A stretch of DNA of 64,000 nt from Glebionis coronaria. Lineage: Eukaryota; Streptophyta; Magnoliopsida; Asterales; Asteraceae. The stretch lies in assembly GCA_025667525.1 (NCBI GenBank), contig CM046876.1, positions 569,157,469 to 569,221,468 on the forward strand. Reading direction: 5' to 3'. The notes under the pieces are model-generated. The model was not told the origin of the DNA and did not search any database. It saw nothing but the letters and a program-made list of their open reading frames with translations. How positions within the stretch are numbered: position 1 is the stretch's first letter; every line of letters begins with the position of its first letter. Below are positions 24,631-37,700 of this stretch, in pieces. The translations under genes were made by a program, and so were the position numbers.

Positions 24631-25052
24631 GGTTATGTTTGGTAAAAATAGTTGTAAGCTGTCAAGTGTAAGCTATAAGCTGTTAATTATAAAACTGTTA
24701 ACATTAGCTATAAGCGATTTTTTTTAATAAAAGTGTTTGGTAAATTAGCTTTTAACTATAAATTAAGATGTAAAATGACTCAAAATGACATATTTTATTA
24801 AATTATACTCCATGTTTGGAGGGTATATCAACGATTTACAGCTTTTATAGAGCTACTTTATTTAAAAAACTGTATAAATCAGTTTTTAATTTAAAAGCTA
24901 TTTGTTTAAAATAAAAGTTTAAAATAAAAAACTAACTTTTCCCAGAAATTGTTGTGCTAAACAAAACTAGTTATTTTAGAAGACATTATTTTTTAAACAA
25001 AAAACTAACAGCTATAAAAAAAGCTTTGAAAAATCTCTTGTCAAACGTAGCC
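24631..25052. mobile_element. Small TIR element (MITE)
   Basis: The ends GGTTATGTTTGGTAAAA and (reverse strand) GGCTACGTTTGACAAGA are inverted copies. The interior repeats AAGCTATAAGCTG-type motifs in both orientations. No coding region. No clear target duplication was found. It may mark the lost 5' edge of the LINE. Confidence 0.55.
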
Positions 25053-25769
25053 CGTGTCGGATATTATTATTTGGGAATTGAACTGAACTGCCGGTTTTTT
25101 GTTGATTTAGTTTAATAAACTTGATTGAATCATAATTTTTTCTGTAAAAATCTAACAAAAAACCACATGCACTCTCTTTCATAGTTAACTTTTTTCCATA
25201 AATTTTTTTAAAGTTAGAACCTAATAATGATACATACTTATGCATCTAAGGATTTGATTGGTTGGTTTAAATAAATTATTATTATGAATTTGAAGAGAAA
25301 AAGTATATGATACACATATATAAGTGATTTATACGTTAAGCATGTCTTTTAGGTCTAAATAACATTAATTTTAAAATCAATTAACAAAATGAAGTGGTGG
25401 TGATTAGTGATACTTGTAAGTGAAAAGTAATTTAAAACGCTAATTAGTATTGTTTTATTATATCTATCTAAAATCATGAATTAATTGTTTTTGCAAGTCT
25501 TTGTAATAATCTTGTAGATATAAAACCTACAAACTAATGTTAATAAGTAAATACTTAATATCAAAATAGATGGGACGATATCTTTATCACTAAAACTACT
25601 AAAATATAAGTTTGAAATCGTATCACAAACACAAGTCAAAGAAGAGAATTTCATCTATATCCCTTATTTGACTTGAAATTACATATATATCTAAGCTCAC
25701 TTAAAAATTACATATATATCCAATCTAACAAATTAAATTTTCATATATGTCCAACTAACCAATTTATAT
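25053..25769. other. Gene-free stretch with a dispersed repeat
   Basis: No gene is visible. The last part, 25647-25769, is repeated in inverted orientation at 47562-47670. Shared blocks include GAGAATTTCAT, TATATATCCAATC and CATATATGTCCAACTAACC. Confidence 0.5.
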
Positions 25770-26505
25770 TAACCTTTATATAAAGGAGGAGAATCACGCA
25801 TCCATAGGAGCAGTGATTCTCCTCACAAACCTATTTTTATAATACTATCTCCCTCTCTCACAACCAAAAAAACTGTCTCACAACCAAAACACACACTAGC
25901 ACCTACACCTTTCCGTTATTTGATTTTACTGACCCCGTTATGCATTGATTGATCCCCGTTGTGTGTGTGATATACTTCCTGTAGCAGTCTCATTAATTGA
26001 TAAATTGCCCTTTGGTTTCATTATTGTTTGGCCGTGTGTGTGATACTTCCTGTAGCAGTCTCATTAATTGATGAATTGCCCTTTGGCTTGCCCTTTGGTT
26101 TCATTATTGTTTGGCTTGCCCTTTGGATTAACAATTAACCTTTATATAAAGGATGAGAATCACGCATCCATAGGATCAGTGATTCTCCTCACAAACCCAT
26201 TTTTATAATACTATCTCCCTCTCTCACAACCAAAAAATTGTCTCACAACCAAAATACACACTAGTACCTACACCTTTCCGTTATTTGATTTTACTGACCC
26301 CGTTATGCATTGATTGATCCCCGTTGTGTGTGTGATATACTTCCTGTAGCAGTCTCATTAATTGATAAATTGCCCTATGGCTTGCCCTTTGGTTTCATTA
26401 TTGTTTGGTCGTGTGTGTGATACTTCCTGTAGCAGTCTCATTAATTGATGAATTGCCCTTTGGCTTGCCCTTTGGTTTCATTATTGTTTGGCTTGCCCTT
26501 TGGCT
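25770..26505 (+). repeat. 366-bp tandem duplication
   Basis: Copy A (25770-26135) and copy B (26136 to about 26505) are nearly identical and start AACCTTTATATAAAGG. Each holds a hairpin with stem GAGGAGAATCAC/GTGATTCTCCTC, a CT/CA-rich stretch, and an inner roughly 80-90 bp sub-repeat containing TACTTCCTGTAGCAGTCTC. No protein-like frame is present. Confidence 0.85.
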
Positions 26506-29033
26506 TCATTATTATTGCACCTACTCTCTTTCTCTCTCTCTGTGGATCTAATTGTATCTAGGTTTGATGTGCAAGGCGTTGTGCGCCATTGACTTCATCT
26601 TCGTGGGTGGATCTATGTTTCGTCTCCATAGGTTTCATCTGATCTTCATAAGGTGTGTTAGCTTCTTATGTATTTCTTGATTGTTGATGAGATGGTCTAG
26701 CTGAAGAGACTATCAAAGCTCGGGCAATGATAGTTTTGAAGCATAAAAGGTAAGTTGTTCAGATTCATTATAGGTTGCGCTTGCCCATGGCTCAGACTGT
26801 CATGGTATGTATATATTTTGTTTTATTAAGCTATGAATGAATTTGGGGCTGTGACAAGGCGACACCTTCGATGCCACCGGTACTGTTGTTGTCGTTGTGT
26901 GTTGCGGGCGATGATAGTGTCGGGTGGGTGACGATGGTGATAGTTCTTATTCATCTGTTTTACATATTCTTAGTTCAGATCTATGAAACTGTTTGTTTTA
27001 TGTGTTTCATATGTTGTTTTATAAATAAAAAACATGATATAATGTGTTTGTTCCGGTTTATTTCTTTTCATAAGCTAATTTTTTTTGGATTTTTTTAAAA
27101 GTTTTGGGATTATATAAGGTTTTTATGATATAAAAAGGTTATATAAGCCGAAAGGTTTTGAAGTAAGTTAGAAAAATAAGCTTTTGAGATATAAGCCGAG
27201 GACCAAGTAAGCCGTAAGACCAAATGTTTTTGGCTTATGTTCAATCAGCTCCATATAGTATTTCTAACGAATTTTGTTCACAGCTGACGATCGTCGCGCT
27301 ACTGTTGGTCGTTGGCGACGGTATGGGCAATAAACAATGACCGTTGTTGGCACCAGTCCTTTTGTTGCCGCTATATGCCAGGTAGCAATTGTGGTCGGTG
27401 TCTCATGGTGAAACGATACATTGCCGATGCTGAAACGTGTTTTTATGGAATGTTTTGGTAATCGTGCCTTGACAAAACCAATATCCTGGCGGGGCGGCCA
27501 TGTGGTCGCAGTCATGGCAGGTTTCTGGGTATGCCTTACTAAGTCCGTTTATGAGCCTCAGATTCAATGGTATATGTTCTTTATATAATGTTTTTTGTGA
27601 TATCCGTTACCTTGGGGTTCGTTCATTGAGAACCGCGATTCCACTATATAATAATGAGGTTAACGTCAGGTCGTTTTCGGGACATCTATGGGCAATGATG
27701 AAATCTATGTTTATGGATGTTTTGCCAATTGTAGGTTGCCAGGATCCGTATCTTGGTCGGGCGACCGTTTGGTCGCAGCCATGGCGGGTTTCTAGGTATG
27801 CCTTACATATGTCCATTTATGAGCCTCAAATGCAATGACATAAAGATCTAAAACCAATGTGATAGACTATGTGTGTTCCATTATATGCGTCTTACCAGTC
27901 CCACAGACTATGATGATAATATTTTAACATCACTTATCTGAGTCTGAAAACAAGACGATAAATTTTTAGTTAAGTTTGATGCTTTTGATATACAAAGTCT
28001 ATAGAAATGTGGTTATCCTGTATCTGATCCAGGAAACCCGAACCTGCTCGGTTATGTTGATGAATCTTTCACCGGTAATACGATCCGGTGAGTGTCTTTT
28101 TTTTAAGATATATTTTTTCTGCCATCCAGCGTCTTTTGTAGTTTATTAATTTAGTTTCACTTTCTGTGAGATCGTGCCTGTGTGTGTTAAAGATCGACGA
28201 ATATGTTGCTGAATCTTTCACCCGTAATACAGTCCGGTTCTCACTGGCTTGCTGGAAAACTAAGGCCTCGGTGTAAGCTTTAATTTTTTTTGTCGGCTTT
28301 ATTGATGGTATCTGTTTTTTTTCGTTATTACCCTTTGAGCGTTTTTACCTCTAATGTTGTTAGGTATGCATAAATTGTAGGAATTTTAAGCCCCTGTTTA
28401 AGGTTTTGATGGTTGGTGCTTTTGTGTTGCATATTAACTAGGTTGATAAAAGCTTTGATTCTTGGTCTTGGTATCTGGCTTTCTAACCACGGGCGTGTTT
28501 TATGGTATCTGACCATAGTTTGAATGACGGGGTGTGTGGTAAAACGCATGATGTTTGGCAGAAATGACTGCCTCGTTCAGGTTCATCACCTCTTTTTACT
28601 AATTGTGTTATTTGTTTTGCCATATACCCACCTTATTGGTTTCATGCTTATGTTTCATAAGCTCGCTTTTTATTCTTTATTTTGAAACTTTTCGGCTTAT
28701 ACAAGCTTATTACGTGACAATGAGCCTACACGGGCCTAAAAGCTTTAAAATACGCTACACAAACTTACCTTATACAACAAAAGCCCAAAATCAAATAAGG
28801 CATGAGCCGGTAATATAAGCCGAAACAAACATCTCCTAATCTGTAAGTTAACGATCGTGAACATGGAATCTGAATGAAAAATACACAGGTAATGAATACC
28901 TTGGATTTTGGCCATTACATTCTTCAGACTTAGCAAAAATTATGTAGCATGTTTTCTATAAGTAATTGATTTTTTCCTAAAACGGCAAATTTTTTCTAAA
29001 ATTACAACGGTTGGTTTTAACAGTAACGTGGAA
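26506..29033. other. Non-coding composite repeat region
   Basis: No gene is recognised. Two related modules, 27437-27572 and 27709-27839, share TGGTCGCAG-CATGG and TATGAGCCTCA. Another pair, near 28060 and 28205, shares GAATCTTTCACC and TAATACxxTCCGGT. AAGCCGAAA-type motifs near 27140-27230 and, inverted, near 28700-28830 could be ends of a larger element, but I cannot fix the boundaries. Confidence 0.4.
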
Positions 29034-29160
29034 AATTTGTGCACGAGACCCATTTTGAGAAAACTGATGTTTCTGGAATCAAGAAGCCTGCCCTCAGAGA
29101 AGGTTATAAGGCAGTGGCTAAACCTCAACTTGGTTTTAAACAAACAAGAAATTTGTCTTT
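29034..29160 (+). pseudogene. Exon-like fragment left of the Sirevirus insertion
   Basis: The frame from about 29034 reads ETHFEKTDVSGIKKPAL and onward with protein-like composition for about 40 residues, then stops. I do not recognise the family. It lies just outside the left LTR of the large Copia element. A second exon-like piece with good splice signals lies just outside the right LTR at 41575, so the element may have landed in a gene or captured gene fragment. Uncertain. Confidence 0.3.
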
Positions 29161-29221
29161 CTGAAGTATTTATCCTCACTTATTCAAACTTTTGTGTTCA
29201 TGTTATAATCACCATTATTTG

Positions 29222-29966
29222 TGAAAGTCCCTAATCAATGCTAGAAACACTAAACTTAACTAATCAACACAAGTTAATACTTTTCAAACGTAATCTTATT
29301 ATTGTATAATAAAGAATTACAAGTGTTATGGATAACACCGTTTGATGACAATGTGTTGTGCACACTTTGAACAACTATAAACCCTAACTTATGAATACAG
29401 TCGCAGCTGTTTGATTCTATAAGTTCTAAGCATTAATGTTATGAATATTCTCAAAGTGTTAAACATTAATGCTTGGATACACATCCTATTTATAATGATA
29501 AGAGGTTGACCTAAATAGTACTTGATGGTGACTACACAAGATATTCACTTTTCAGACATCAGTCACATGATGTTCTTCTATTCTTGGTAGTCTGCCATTA
29601 TGCTTTAAGGAAACAATTCTTGAAACAGTTTCCTTTTTCTTCATTGTCTCGAACACACAAATGGCATGTACAAAGTGTGCTGAGTGTTAACAGGGTATTG
29701 CCACCCCTGTTAACCCTCAACCCCTCAAAGTCCCTGATACATCTTGGTTGTTATCCATCACAGCCAATGAGTATGTCTTCAAGTAATCTTTGACTTCCTT
29801 GACAATGTCTCTGACATGGACTCCTCTAAGGTTGCTCACAGGGACTTGGATCTCTGTGAGTCTTGCGATACTTGCCTGCCTCCTAGGCACAGGCAAGGGA
29901 CTATCTAACAGCTTAATTATGTTTAAATCTATGAACATGGAATCTAACAAACTTATATTCCCAACA
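29222..29966 (-). repeat. 3' LTR of the Sirevirus-like element
   Basis: 745-bp copy of 40810-41554. In element orientation it begins TGTTGGGAATATAAG and ends GGGACTTTCA. The polypurine tract lies directly upstream. Confidence 0.95.
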
Positions 29967-29981
29967 ATCTCCCCCTATTTA
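29967..29981 (-). other. Polypurine tract
   Basis: In element orientation the run AAATAGGGGGAGAT directly precedes the 3' LTR, the position of the plus-strand priming site. Confidence 0.85.
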
Positions 29982-30154
29982 AACATAAGTATAGCTAGAT
30001 CTATCTAAGTTAAGGTAAGTGAGTTAACAGCTTCTTCTTACTCATAACAGATCTAACAAACATACCTCATGATTTTATTCATACTTAAAGAAAATTACAA
30101 GTACATTACAAAAGTGAAATAAAATGTGAAGGTAAAATTGGGCTGTGAATTTCT

Positions 30155-33100
30155 TCAATAGTCATCATTTTTTATCTTTTCTTCAGCTTCAGCTATGTCT
30201 GATCTAGTATCTAATTCTGCCTGCAAAGCTTTTGCAAAAACTTTGGAATACTCTATGTTAATCTTGAGTCCCTTCTTGAGACAAAGCAGCTAAATTGTTG
30301 ATGCCAGGCCAAGCTCATCTTCTCTTTGAAATGCATACTGGCAAGCTCTGTTCATGAATGCCATTCCTCTTTCAGGCTCTGTGTATGTCTGACTATCAAC
30401 AGGGCCAACTATACCATTTGGTAGAATCAAATCCCTGTGCATTCCATCCACTTGAACATCATCTATGACAAAAGTTTCCTTAACAAGTTGAGAAACTCTT
30501 CTTCTTTTCTTACCAGTCTTTGGGGGTTCTTGTTCAAAAACTATGGTGGGGGATCTATTTTGAGTTTGGCAGCCGTTTCTTTGATCCAGGTAAACTTAGC
30601 CTTAAGAGTCTTGAGCAGAAGAAAATTAGCCTGTCCAGTTCTTTTGGCAGCTAAGGCTTCAAGTTCAAACCATTCAGATAACCCAAGTGTCTTTAGCCTG
30701 AAGTCGTCAAATACATTCATGTTTCCCTGTTGGTTGTCTCTCCACAAGATCATCTGTGAGGTGTTGGTGGATTTGTGAATTGTGTATTTGAACTTGGTTA
30801 TCTTGCCAGGTGCATACTTGTTGTTAACGCAGGCATCATAATCAGCTTTGACTTTTCTTAGTGCCTCTGCGCGTTTAACTTCCATTTCCCTCAACCTCTG
30901 TCTCTGCTTTTCCCTTTCAGGTGGAGTCATCTTCCTCAGAGTAGCCTCATTCAGTTATTTGGTTGTCTTAAGTTCATTTAGTCTTTTGAATTCCTCAGCC
31001 TGTTTCTCTATTTCTTCAGGTGTTAAAGGATTCTCATTGGAAGGTGTAAAGGTTGAAAATTGGGAAAGGTTTATGGTGGATCCTCCTGTCTCTAGCATCG
31101 CATCTATCTTCTTTAGTTTGGTGTCTGTGTCAACCAAAACTATCTCCTTTCCTTTATTCGAGACAGAGGATTCCAAACTCATGTTTTTCAAATCTTCAGC
31201 TCTTCTGATAAACGCTGTCTGAGCCTGAGTTTGTATTGCTTTGGGAAGGGAGCTAACAGTGAACTTTAGCTTCTTGGCAGATGGTTCACCATCATCCCCA
31301 GACTCGCTGGTGTTAACCAAAGTCAGGGACTTTGATGAATCAACTCCATCTTGATTCTGTTGCTCCCCCTGAGTGTTATCCTCATCATCAGATATGTTAA
31401 CAGGTGTGATGACTTGGAGGAGGACGGGTGAAGAAATGGTGTTGTCAACTGATGTTGATCCCTGTTTAGCAGATTCAAGGTTAAGTGTTGTTTCCTTCTC
31501 CCCCTCACGTTCATCCTGGCTACATAGAAGTTTGGATGAACGTGTTTGAAAGTGCCTTGCAATCTGTTCGACAGAGGCAGCCATAGCACGTTGCCTTTTC
31601 CTTGAAGCTCTGACAATCTTCAGCAGAAGGTTGCAGTTTCCATTTGTATTGCCCTGAACTAGATTAATAATGAAGTTTTCATGACGATATTGCCTGTTTC
31701 GAATAGCTTCAAACTGTATGTGCATAGTTAACTCATGTTCATGAAAGAAGGCATGGACCTCTGTGTCAATTACATCCTTGATTCTTGTGGATAAGTGACT
31801 AAGTCCTTGTGCTACACCTTTTCTTGCACCATCCTTGATGGGTTCAGTAACTGCCTCAGCAACAGCCTTTTGTATGATCCCTGAAAATGTGACAGTGAAG
31901 TTATGCATTTCAGACTTGATCACATCCAGCTTTCTTGATAAGCGTTCAATGTCAGATTGATGATGAACAGGCTGAAGATTATGGATGTTCAGACTTTGTT
32001 GAGCATAATCATCCCCCCTTGGTAAAAGATCAAAGTTGGTTTGGGCAGGATGATCAAACATGAGAAATTCAGCTGTTGGATCATAGGTAGGGCGTTGGAA
32101 GACTGTTGTTGTGGAGGTAGCAGAGTTGGGAGTGACAACAGCTTCCTTGGGAGGAGGAGTATTATTTCCAGCTGGAGTGGACACAGCTATTTCCTTGGGA
32201 GGAGAGACAGATTGTTGATCATCTTCTTCTTCTTCATCCTCCTCCTCAAACATCCCCTCAGGGATTTCATCTTCAGGCATTGATTCAAGATCAGAAACAT
32301 CATCCACTAATGACAGCATTTCTTCTTCAAGATTAAGCAGAGGCTCTTCGTCATTTGTTTGATCTTGAATGAGTGTATCAGCCTCTTTGTCTTGTTGTAC
32401 CTGGGATTCAGTGGCTGGCTATACAATTTCAGCCTGCAAGATGTTATAATTAGTAACAGGGAAATAAGTAAGGGGAATGGTCGCCATTTCGCTGTCCCAG
32501 AGAGGTTGAGGGTGATTACTCAGCCACTCCAAAGGATAAATCCTTGGGATTCTTTTAAGTGTGAAAAATATATGGTTAATGATCGCCATTCGCTGCCCCT
32601 AGGAAAGCTGAGTGTGATTATTCAGCCCCCCCAAAAGGTTAAAACCTTTGGGACTCTTTTGATTATGAAACATATGTTGTTTAAGGATCCCCATTCGCTG
32701 CCCCTAGGAAGGCTAAGGGTGATCATTCAGCCCCCTCAAAAGGTTAAGAAACCTTTGGGACTCTTTTAAGAGTGAAACATATGTGGGTTAAGGTCGCCTG
32801 TTACGCTGCCCCTAGGAAAGCTGAGGGTGATGATTCAGCTCCCCCTGAAAAGGATAAATCCTTTGGGATTCTTTTAAGGTGAAAAAGTTAAGGGTTTAGA
32901 TCGTCTTATTACGCTGTGCCTAGAAGAGCTGAGAATGATTATTCAGCTCCCCTAAAAGTAAAACTTTTGGGATTCTTTTTCTAAGGGAACCAAGAGGCTG
33001 TGTGAGGTACAGCTGATCAAGGTTGAGACATATGTGTATTCAGGTTGTTGTTAGCCTGAATATTGTCTAGAGGGTGCAGGGTCATCGGGGTGCTTTATAA

Positions 33101-34422
33101 ACACAAATGAATCATTTCATGGTGCATAGACAGAGTGTACAGAAGTCTTAAAGAGTTCTAAGTGTATAGACAGACTTCTACGGGTCGAGGATTACCCTAA
33201 CTTCACCACTCTCACCTACAGACATTTGAGAGTGGCTGCTTGTGAACCTCTAAAAAATTACACTGATTACATGTGTGATATTAGCTGGATTTGGCTGGTT
33301 TCCTGTTGTCTCAGCTGACATTGAGACGCTAGACCCCTGTTGTTGGTCAGTCGAAGTCTCTGATTCCACATGAGTATCTGGAACATAGGAGGTGTCTTGG
33401 TTCACAGTCTTCTTTCCTTTGGCCTTAGCAACAGATTTGGTGTGGGAAGAAGATAGGTTTTTCTTCTTCTTAGGCTGTTGGCCAGAAGAAGCCTTGGACG
33501 TCGTAGTGTGCTGCCCAGAGGTCAAAGACTTAGACTTGCCAGACACACTAGAGGTAATCACCTTCTCAGAAGAAGGGAGCAAGGACTTCTCAGCTGAGGG
33601 TTGTTTGTTAGCAACGTTCATCATATGGGAGGTAACAGGGACATCTTCAACTCCAATTTCTTTGTAGATGGCACCTGTGATGCGATAGGGCTTCAGAGCA
33701 GTAAGAGCAGAGTTATGATAGTTGTCTCCCAACAGGCTTTCAAAGATCAGCGACAAAAAGCGAACATAGCAAATATTCTTTTCCCTGACTTGGTTTCTTC
33801 CATTCAGCTGTTCAACAAGGTTGGAAAAGAGAATGCTTCCTACATCAACATCAGCTCCCCAGATCAGCCCATAAGCTATAGATTGGTGGTTGAAGGACAT
33901 CTGATCTTGGGATCCCTGCATTCCTCCCAGGGATTTGACAATGTGGGTGAAGAGGACACGCTACATAGGTGTAAAGTACTTAATCTTTAGAGGAGATTTC
34001 GAGAGGACCTCAGCGGGTGTAAGAGCATGGTTTACATCATGGAAGGGTTTGAGTGTGGCCAGGGCATCCTTAACAGCCTTTTTGTCAGCCACCTTAAGGC
34101 ATTCATCACCATGTTTTAATCCAACCACACTCGAGAAATCTTTAAGTGAGAAGGCAAATGGGTGTTCATTGCAAGAAAGGCTAAAGGTTATTGTGTCATC
34201 AACTACTTCAGCAGAGTACCAGAATTCCCTAAGGTATTCTTGGTAGAAGGTGGTTGGGGATTTGGTGAAAGCTTCACTTACATCACAGTTCTGCATGAAG
34301 TTAACCAGATCTGAGTAGGTGTCATTTGGAGCTTTGATCCATCCAATGGAGTTGTTTGAGGCAAGGATGCTTTCGTTGAGTTCGAAGTTAACGTTTGCTG
34401 CATTGGGAACGGGAAAAGCCAT
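30155..34422 (-). pseudogene. Extra ORF downstream of pol (env position), interrupted
   Basis: From ATG 34422 (MAFPVPNAANVNFELNE) one frame runs to 33271. After a candidate GT-AG intron (32434-33270) it continues from 32433 to about 30541. The N-terminal part has FWYSAEV and SFSL segments, then a Ser/Lys/Thr-rich low-complexity stretch, a very acidic stretch (near 32230), helical regions and a basic tail. I see no signal peptide, transmembrane span or viral Env feature. Isolated in-frame stops lie at 33961-33963, near 32424 and at 30955-30957; a frameshift follows near 30545, another stop near 30298, and the end is at 30155. Similar ORFs occur in Copia elements of Asteraceae (recollection, not checked). 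Function unknown. Confidence 0.7.
32470..32990. repeat. Minisatellite inside the extra ORF's candidate intron
   Basis: Five diverged tandem copies with a period of about 102-106 bp begin near 32482, 32583, 32689, 32795 and 32901. Each holds an ATTCGCTGCCCCTAGGAA-like block, GATTATTCAGC and CTTTGGGA-TCTTTT. All frames are broken across it, which supports a non-coding role within an intron or spacer. Confidence 0.9.
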
Positions 34423-34770
34423 GGATTCAAGGTCGAAGGAGAATGAAAATGGAGGATGGTTTAAGAGAGAGAAGAACTTAGAGAGAGAAATAGATTTGTG
34501 AAATAAGAATAGTGGTAGGCGAGGAGAGACGAGAGACAATATATATATTCAAATAAGTAAACAGTTATTCAACCGCATTTAATGCAAAGTGGGAAAATGA
34601 CTGCTCATGTGGGTCCCTTGACATTTCAAAACTTATTTGTCTCCTCGTTATTCAAAAAATAAATGATTAAATATTGAGAATGTTTTTTACATTTACTTGG
34701 AAAGTAACTACCTAGTTTCATGTGAAAAACATTTAATATAGAATCAGTCATTTAATGAACACATTTATTA

Positions 34771-37700
34771 TCAAGCCACAGGCTTTGAGATATTGAGCAT
34801 CCCTAGCTCAACAACTAGCCTGTTGAACGAAGGTTCAGCCAAAGGTTTTATGAAAATATCAGCTAGTTGCAGCTCTGTGGGAACAAAGTGCAGCTCAATA
34901 TCTCCCTTCGTTATGTGATCCCTGATAAAATGATACCTGATATCAATGTGTTGGTACGAGAGTGAAGAACAGGGTTGTTGGAGATGGCAATAGCGCTGGT
35001 GTTGTCACAAAAGATTGGCACTTTGTCATATAAAATTTCATAGTCAGCCAATTGACTTTTCATCCAGAGCACCTGAGCACAACAGCTGGCTGCAGCGACA
35101 TATTCTGCTTCAGCTAAAGACATAGCCACAGAGTTTTGCTTCTTAGCACTCCATCCAACCAATTTTCCTCTTAGGATTTGACAGCTGCCTGAGGTGCTTT
35201 TCCTGTCAATACAGCATCCAGCATAGTCTGAATCTGAATAGGCCTTGAGATCAAAGCCTGATTCCTTGGGATACCATAGACCTAGGGATGGTGTTCCTTT
35301 GAGATACCTGAAAATTTTCTTAACAACCACTAGATGGGATTCTTTTGGGTTAGCTTGGTACCTTGCACAGAGACATGTGGAGAATTGGATATCAGGGCGA
35401 CTAGCTGTCAGATACATGAGTGACCCAATCATGCCTCTATATAAAGTCTCATTAACAGAGACCCCTGACTCATCAGGGCCCAAGATGTTGGGTGGAAGCA
35501 TGGGGTATTTCACTGATGCACAATCAGCTAAGTCATATTTTTTAAGTAAATCCTTAACATACTTTTCTTGACAAATTGAAATTCCCTTAGGACATTGTTT
35601 AATTTGAAAACCCAAAAAGTAAGTTAATTCACCCATCATACTCATCTCATATTTCTTGGTCATTAATTTAGCAAATCGTTTACTAAGATTAACATTTGTT
35701 GACCCAAAGATGATATCATCCACATAAATCTGCACAATGATGAAATCACTCTTATCCTTGAAGGTAAAGAGTGTTTTATCAATAGAACCCCTGACAAATT
35801 TATTTTTAGTTAAGAAATTAGAAAGAGTTTCATACCATGCTCTTGGAGCTTGTTTCAGCCCATACATGGCTTTGTGTAATCTGTACACATGTGTGGGAAA
35901 CTCGTTGTTTTCAAATCCTTCAGGTTGTTCAACATACACTTCCTCAGCCAAATCTCCATTGAGGAATGCACTCTTAACATCCATCTGATACACAGTGAAG
36001 TTCATATAAGCAGTATAAGCCAGGAAGATTCTGATGGCTTCAAGTCTTGCAACAGGAGCAAACGTTTCATCATAGTCAATTCCTTCAGTCTGTGTATACC
36101 CCTGTGCCACCAGCCTGGCCTTGTTTCTGATGATGTTTCCAATTTCATCCATCTTATTTCTATAGATCCATCTAGGGCCTGTGATAGTCTTTCCAGGTGG
36201 AGTTGGCACTAGTGTCCATACTTTGTTCCTTTTGAACTGATTGATTTCTTCTTGCATAGCAGCTACCCACCCATCTTCTATAAGAGCCTCAGCTACTCTC
36301 TTAGGTTCAATTTGAGAAAGAAATTCAGCAAAGAGACATTCATTGGCTGATGCAGATTCTGAGTCATGAATTCGCTGTCTAGTGGTAACCCCTGCATTTG
36401 GTTCCCCAATAATGTTGACAAGAAGAATGTGTTGATCTCTTGACCACTTATTTTGAGGAGCTGGGGACTCATTGAAAGGAACACTTGTGGGGACAGCTGG
36501 TATAATTTGAGTTTCATCCTGCTGACTAGGAGGGCTTTCTTCAAAGACTACTTCAGTGTCAGAGTCTACTTCAGCCATATCAAGAGGTACAAGTTCATTA
36601 TCAGCAGGAGATTCTTTAGGGATTTGAAGAATTGGTGAGTCATCAATAGCAGTAGAAGAAGAGGGATTACGAGAGGTCTGTGGTTCTTCTTCATCAAGAT
36701 CCTGAAAGGTAGGAACTTCTATGTTGTGAGTAGACAGAGGGTCAAAGGCAGGAACATAAGGAGTGAGAGTGTTGGAGTGATGATGGTGATGACTGGTAGG
36801 TCTAGGTTCAGATAATTCATCACTTGGGAAAGACACATTTTCATTAAAATCAATTTCATCACCCTTTGTTCCAATTCTCTGTATGACTTCATTATCTTCA
36901 TTGAATCTGACATGAAAGGTTTCTTCTACTTCTTGTCTTCTGATGTTGAATACTCTGAAGGCTTTGGATGTTGGAGAGTATCCCAAGAAGAAACCATCAT
37001 CAGCTTTTTCATCAAATTTTCCAAGTTTATCCCTGTAGTTGTAAATGAACACAGGGCATCCAAAAACATGAAAATAGCTGACATCTAGAGATCTTTTTCT
37101 AAAAACTTCATAGGAAGTTTTACCATGTCTTTTGATAATGATTGATCTGTTTTGTGTGTAGCAGGCAGTGTGAACAGCTTCTCCCCAAAATTGCTTTGGT
37201 AAGGCTGCACCATTCAACATGGTTCTGGCTGCTTCAATCAAAGTCCTGTTTCTTCTTTCAGCCACACCATTTTGTTCAGGGGTGCCAGATGAAGAGAAGT
37301 TTTGTGAAATACCTTTTTCATCACAAAAAGATTCAAGTTGATGATTCTTGAATTCAGTATCATTATCACTTCTTAGAGCTTTGACTCTAACATCATTCAT
37401 ATTTTCAACCTGTCTGATGAAGGACATGATGGTATCAGCTGCATCACTTTTCCTTCTGAGGAAGAACACCCATGTATATCTTGAAAACTCATCAACTATG
37501 ACCAAGGTGTATTTGTTGTGATTAATGGTCTGAGGTTTGACAGGCCCAAACAAATCCATGTGAAGGAGATGTAAGCACTTGTCAATAGAGAAAGATTGCC
37601 TAGTCTTGAATGAAGATATGTGATGCTTTCCTTTGACACAAGCAGAACAAGTCTTGTCTTTAGAAAACATCACTGAAGGTAGACCAGCAACCAGGTTTTG

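Noticed and set aside
30155..34422. Viral envelope protein
   Set aside because: Position fits, but I see no signal peptide, transmembrane span or fusion-like segment; a position-only label would mislead.
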